A stretch of 43,402 nucleotides of DNA from positions 1 through 43,402 of the forward strand of contig LSSK01000101.1 of NCBI GenBank assembly GCA_001969505.1. The letters run 5' to 3'. Numbering within the stretch: position 1 is the stretch's first letter; the number at the start of each line of letters is the position of its first letter. The notes under the pieces were generated by a model that ran no database searches, had not been told where the DNA came from, and was given only the letters and a program-made list of their open reading frames with translations. The position numbers and the translations under genes were made by a program. The stretch is from Zancudomyces culisetae (Eukaryota; Kickxellomycota; Harpellomycetes; Harpellales; Legeriomycetaceae). Shown one piece after another: positions 40,149 to 43,402 of this stretch.

Positions 40149-43100
40149 ATGTCAGATAATAACCCCAATAATAACAATATTAATCCCCAGAAAGCGCAAA
40201 TAAATAGGATATCGAGGGTTAGGCTACTTTTTTCGGAAAATAGGCCCGAGATACCTGAAACAACAATCAAACTTAAATTTACAAATTTAAAAAACCGTGT
40301 GCCTGATATACAAGAAAATAATAATAATAAAGCTGACCAGCACGCGGAAATAAATTCATTAAATCAGGCCAAGATGAGGGGAAGAAGACCAAAGCGGAGT
40401 AATGGAGAGCGGTTAGACGAGGGTTTTGGAGATGAGATGGGGGGAGAGGGACAGGAAGATGGGAGTAATATCCAGCACGCTAGAAAAATACTAAAATTAC
40501 GAGTAAACCCCGACGCCGAGGAACACGAGGAAGACATGAAAACCACTAGCAACACGAACATAGGTAGGATAAAGCTGCGGATAGATAAAAGCAAACATCC
40601 AGAAGAAAAGAAAGTGAAAAATACAATTAAATTGAGGAAGGATTTGGTAGATGGGCTGAGGTGGGCGAGAGATATGCAGCAAGATGGGGAGAGTACGACT
40701 ACACAACAAGATGAAAAAAGTAGAGATGATAGTGAAAATGGGGATGAAACAGTACCAGAATCCGATAATATTGACAACGTTATGAATGGTGTTGGAAAGA
40801 TCGGGGAAGTAGAAGAAACACCGGAGGAACGGAGCGATTCGGAAAAGGAAACCAGAGAAGCCGAGGAGAAAAGCAGAGAAGAACAAAGGGAGGAGGAAAT
40901 AGAAGCGGAAGAGGAGCAGGAAAAACAAGCGGAAGAGGAAGAGGAACGGGAAGAGGAGCGGGAAGAGGAGCGGGAAGAGGAGCGGGAAAAACAAGCACAA
41001 GAGGAAGAGGGACGGGAAAATGAAAAGGAAAAAGACGATAGCAGTGAGAAAGAACACAAAGAAGTAGGAGAGGAAAGTGTACTAGAGACTAGTAAAGAAA
41101 TTATTGATACTGTAAAAAGAAGTGTGGAGATTAATACGAGGTCAAACACACAAGATATAAGGTCAGAGATAGTGCATCCTAGAGGAGCATATGGGGAAGG
41201 AGAAGGGGATTTTCAGGGATACAGCGAGAACGGAAAAAGCAAAAAGGAAAAAGAAGCTCTGAGCAGTTTGTTTGAAAGTATATACTACGCAGACATTAAA
41301 TCAGCGGCACAGTCAATTCGAATGGCACAACGAACTAAATTGGATTTAAACGGGTATGGGCCGATAGTACTAGAACGTGAGAACAGAGCGGTACGAAAAA
41401 ACGAAGAGGAGGTCGAGGAGGTAAATAAAGTTAGCAAGCCAAAAAATCCATATCTACCTATAGATACACGCGGACATGTATGGACACCACTCCATGCAGC
41501 TGCATTCTTTGGACGGGCAAAGATTATAGGTTTGCTACTGGATACAGAAAGTGTGAATCCGGAACTACGGGATAGCATGATGGGGGGAACAGCATTAATT
41601 TGGGCAGCATATGGAGGACATCCAAATGGGTTACGTCGGTTATTGTTTGAAGGAAATGCGGATGTAAAAGTGGTCAACAACTTGGGACAGGCACCTATTG
41701 ATGTGGTGCCCAATCCAGAAAATTCTAAATGGAAGGAGCTGTTGAGTGCGGACTCAAGACCCACGCCGCGTAAAAGAGGTGGACCTAAAAACACGACTAG
41801 ATCGAGTAGAACGGCAAACATGCAAGCAGAAGATATGGCTCCAACCCAAACCCAAACCCAAACTCAAACCCAGATGCAAATGCAGATGCAGATGCAGATG
41901 CAGACACAGTCATATACAGAGGTGCAGCCACAGGCTCAACAGGCAGAATTGCAATCACAAGTAGTAACTACACAACTTCCTGACGAAGTTAGGTGGGGAG
42001 AGTTGAGCGATAAAGAAAGGGCGGCGGTGGTTAGTAAAGGGTTCCCAGATATACATGCAATAGTTGGATGTCTTGAGGCTGTACTTCAATACAAAAATGA
42101 AGAAGACGAAGAGATAGCAGAGGTCTTTGAAGATCTTCCAGATCAAGAAGAATATCCAGAGTACTATCAAATATTTAAGAAGCCAATATCACTGGGGGTA
42201 ATAGCAAACAAAGTTGTACAGGGGCAATACACAGGGTTTGGGCAGTTTGATGCCGATATGCTAACAGTATTTAATAATGCGTGTTTTTTCAACACTCATG
42301 GTTCAGAGATATATGCCAATTCAGTGACACTGATGGGCGTGTATTTTACAACGAGAAAAACGCTTGTAGAAAAGTATGGTATCAAATTTGACTTGGCACT
42401 AGCAGAGGCCAAGCCGGCAAAAGGTAGATATGTAACCCGGATTATGAACGGAGAGCTGGATATTGGAGTAGGAGACTGCGTGGAGGCGGTTAGCGAAGAT
42501 GGAACCAAACGGGTTGCGATAGTGCTACGGCTTTCTGTGTCGGGCCCGCGCGATCGAGTGCAGCACATGGATGGAATGTGGTTTCGGCATCCTAAGGATA
42601 CGGCTATGAGCCAGCACAACCTTGCATACCCACATGAGTTGGTTTTGGACACAACTTTGTTTACTGGCCATCCTGTGAAATTTGTTCAAAAACGAGTGGC
42701 TGTGCTTCCATTATCTGCCTACATTCACTACTATCCAGCCGGCTTTGAAAAATCAGAACTTTATGTCTGCGAATATGCATTAACTAGCAATAGTGTTTTG
42801 GCCCAACTGAGTTCGTGGCCAACCCCTTCGCCAATGCCTCAACCTGCCGAGCATAGACTTAATCTTGTGCCTCAGCCCCAACTGAAACTTGTTCGGCTGC
42901 CATTAGAATTGTGGGCCATCACCACCAGTGCTGCTATAGCATCGAGAATCACTATGCTTGCTCCACAAAGTGTTGGTATAGCCCCTAGTACCACTGGTGC
43001 CGCTTTCTCGCAGCGAAAACCACTGACCCAGGCTGTTCACAATGTAACTACAATGCAACCAGTCGCTGTTGGTAACTCTAACAGACCCTCATCGCTTCCT

Positions 43101-43402
43101 ACAACCCGCGCAGCAATGCTTATGAAACATCAGCAACAACAGGCTCAGCAGCAGGCACAACAACAAACAACTCCGCAGTTACACCAAACAGCTGGTTCCT
43201 ACCTTCAACCACACCAACCTTCTGCACAACTCTACGCAAACACTGGCCAAAGTGTTGTGACTCACGTGTCTGCTTTTCCCCATGCCCGCCCACACCCTCA
43301 TACCAATTTGGTCAAACCCGACTCTTTTCCGGGTCAGGTTCAGGGCCAGACACATATTTCCGTCACCTCACAACAACAACAGCAGCAACAGCAACAGCAA
43401 CA
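40149..43402 (+). CDS. Ankyrin-bromodomain-BAH chromatin protein (RSC1/2-like), open at the window end
   Basis: An uninterrupted frame of 1084 codons from the ATG at 40149, running off the window. Order of parts: Asn-rich start; four short basic motifs (IKLKF, LKLRV, IKLRI, IKLRK) in residues ~40-170; a Glu/Arg/Lys-rich helix (~210-310, with EEEREEEREEERE) likely a single alpha helix; two to three ankyrin repeats (~437-520: WTPLHAAAFFGRAKIIGLLL, GTALIWAAYGGHPNGLRRLL); a TQ/MQ repeat (~565-587); a bromodomain (~630-745) with YPEYYQIFKKPISLGVI and the acetyl-lysine Asn in NNACFFNTHGS; a BAH domain (~765-880) with GDCVEAV, MWFRHPKDTA and LYVCEYAL; and a Gln/Pro-rich tail ending in polyglutamine. 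Bromodomain plus BAH is the core of RSC1/2 chromatin-remodeller subunits; ankyrin repeats replace the first bromodomain. The opposite strand shows a long Ser-rich open frame, which is only the mirror of the Glu-rich repeat. Confidence 0.88.
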   Translation, partial: MSDNNPNNNNINPQKAQINRISRVRLLFSENRPEIPETTIKLKFTNLKNRVPDIQENNNNKADQHAEINSLNQAKMRGRRPKRSNGERLDEGFGDEMGGEGQEDGSNIQHARKILKLRVNPDAEEHEEDMKTTSNTNIGRIKLRIDKSKHPEEKKVKNTIKLRKDLVDGLRWARDMQQDGESTTTQQDEKSRDDSENGDETVPESDNIDNVMNGVGKIGEVEETPEERSDSEKETREAEEKSREEQREEEIEAEEEQEKQAEEEEEREEEREEEREEEREKQAQEEEGRENEKEKDDSSEKEHKEVGEESVLETSKEIIDTVKRSVEINTRSNTQDIRSEIVHPRGAYGEGEGDFQGYSENGKSKKEKEALSSLFESIYYADIKSAAQSIRMAQRTKLDLNGYGPIVLERENRAVRKNEEEVEEVNKVSKPKNPYLPIDTRGHVWTPLHAAAFFGRAKIIGLLLDTESVNPELRDSMMGGTALIWAAYGGHPNGLRRLLFEGNADVKVVNNLGQAPIDVVPNPENSKWKELLSADSRPTPRKRGGPKNTTRSSRTANMQAEDMAPTQTQTQTQTQMQMQMQMQMQTQSYTEVQPQAQQAELQSQVVTTQLPDEVRWGELSDKERAAVVSKGFPDIHAIVGCLEAVLQYKNEEDEEIAEVFEDLPDQEEYPEYYQIFKKPISLGVIANKVVQGQYTGFGQFDADMLTVFNNACFFNTHGSEIYANSVTLMGVYFTTRKTLVEKYGIKFDLALAEAKPAKGRYVTRIMNGELDIGVGDCVEAVSEDGTKRVAIVLRLSVSGPRDRVQHMDGMWFRHPKDTAMSQHNLAYPHELVLDTTLFTGHPVKFVQKRVAVLPLSAYIHYYPAGFEKSELYVCEYALTSNSVLAQLSSWPTPSPMPQPAEHRLNLVPQPQLKLVRLPLELWAITTSAAIASRITMLAPQSVGIAPSTTGAAFSQRKPLTQAVHNVTTMQPVAVGNSNRPSSLPTTRAAMLMKHQQQQAQQQAQQQTTPQLHQTAGSYLQPHQPSAQLYANTGQSVVTHVSAFPHARPHPHTNLVKPDSFPGQVQGQTHISVTSQQQQQQQQQQ
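40947..40990. repeat. 12-nt coding minisatellite (CGGGAAGAGGAG x3.5)
   Basis: Tandem units at 40947, 40959 and 40971 plus a partial copy encode the REEE repeats of the charged helix in the bromodomain protein. Exact identity between copies suggests recent slippage. Confidence 0.85.
41841..41909. repeat. Coding repeats (CCCAAA)n then (ATGCAG)n
   Basis: About four ACCCAA-type hexamers followed by about five ATGCAG/ATGCAA hexamers encode TQTQTQTQ then MQMQMQMQ in the linker before the bromodomain. The first part uses the same CCCAAA hexamer as the array at 1365-1406. Confidence 0.85.
43371..43402. repeat. Polyglutamine CAA/CAG repeat at the window end
   Basis: Mixed CAA/CAG codons encode at least ten consecutive glutamines; the repeat continues past the window. 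Confidence 0.85.

Noticed and set aside
39917-40270. 117-codon hydrophobic minus-strand frame
   Set aside because: Arises from reading purine-rich plus-strand DNA in reverse; it overlaps the start of the bromodomain gene and has no conserved features.
40364-41149. Long Ser-rich open frame on the minus strand (261 codons)
   Set aside because: It is the exact mirror of the Glu/Arg-rich coding repeats on the plus strand (GAG/GAA read as CTC/TTC). The plus-strand frame has recognisable domains and runs uninterrupted for 3.2 kb.

Overview
This is a window of nuclear DNA from an AT-rich, intron-bearing fungus. Fungus-specific families place it: a Kre2/Mnt1 (GT15) mannosyltransferase, the import-motor protein Pam17, Sey1 of the fungal/plant type, a recyclin-like F-box/Sec10 protein, and Csr1-type Sec14 proteins. 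Introns are spliceosomal, mostly 64 to 220 nt, with GT..AG ends. The frequent introns, the LAMTOR5 homologue and the low-complexity A/T intergenic DNA suggest an early-diverging lineage, but the sequence alone does not fix the clade. I see no tRNA, rRNA, CRISPR array or convincing transposon.

Layout. 1-9 kb: 3'-truncated threonine aldolase (-), NBP35 (+), PAM17 (-), a small predicted N-myristoylated protein (+), a GT15 mannosyltransferase (-), and LAMTOR5 (-), whose three short exons no single long ORF reveals. 9-16 kb: RNA polymerase I subunit 2 (+) and a propionyl-CoA-synthetase-like enzyme (+) interrupted by 654 N. 16.6-19.6 kb: SEY1 (-). 19.6-21.8 kb: A/T-rich spacer. 21.8-29.2 kb: a lipid-handling neighbourhood with two Sec14-domain paralogues in opposite orientation around a six-exon lysophospholipid acyltransferase (-), plus two putative small one-helix membrane proteins. 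29.3-31.1 kb: threonine deaminase ILV1 (-). 31.8-36.0 kb: recyclin-like F-box/Sec10 protein (-). 36.0-38.8 kb: spacer with a possible undefined minus-strand gene. 38.8-39.4 kb: UspA-type protein (+). 40.1 kb to the window end: an open ankyrin-bromodomain-BAH chromatin protein (+).

Most genes are housekeeping: cytosolic Fe-S assembly, TIM23 import, Golgi mannosylation, TORC1 signalling, rRNA transcription, acyl-CoA activation, ER fusion, phospholipid transfer and remodelling, isoleucine synthesis, endosomal recycling and chromatin remodelling. Apart from the lipid neighbourhood there is no operon-like or secondary-metabolite logic.

The most interesting signals are in gene structure. The acyltransferase appears to need a single-nucleotide exon at 25029, and 23- and 26-nt microexons occur here and in the aldolase. 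The 654-N gap is probably an assembly artefact, because its flanks share 7 nt and join in frame. Two long plus-strand genes switch from purine-rich to pyrimidine-rich partway along.
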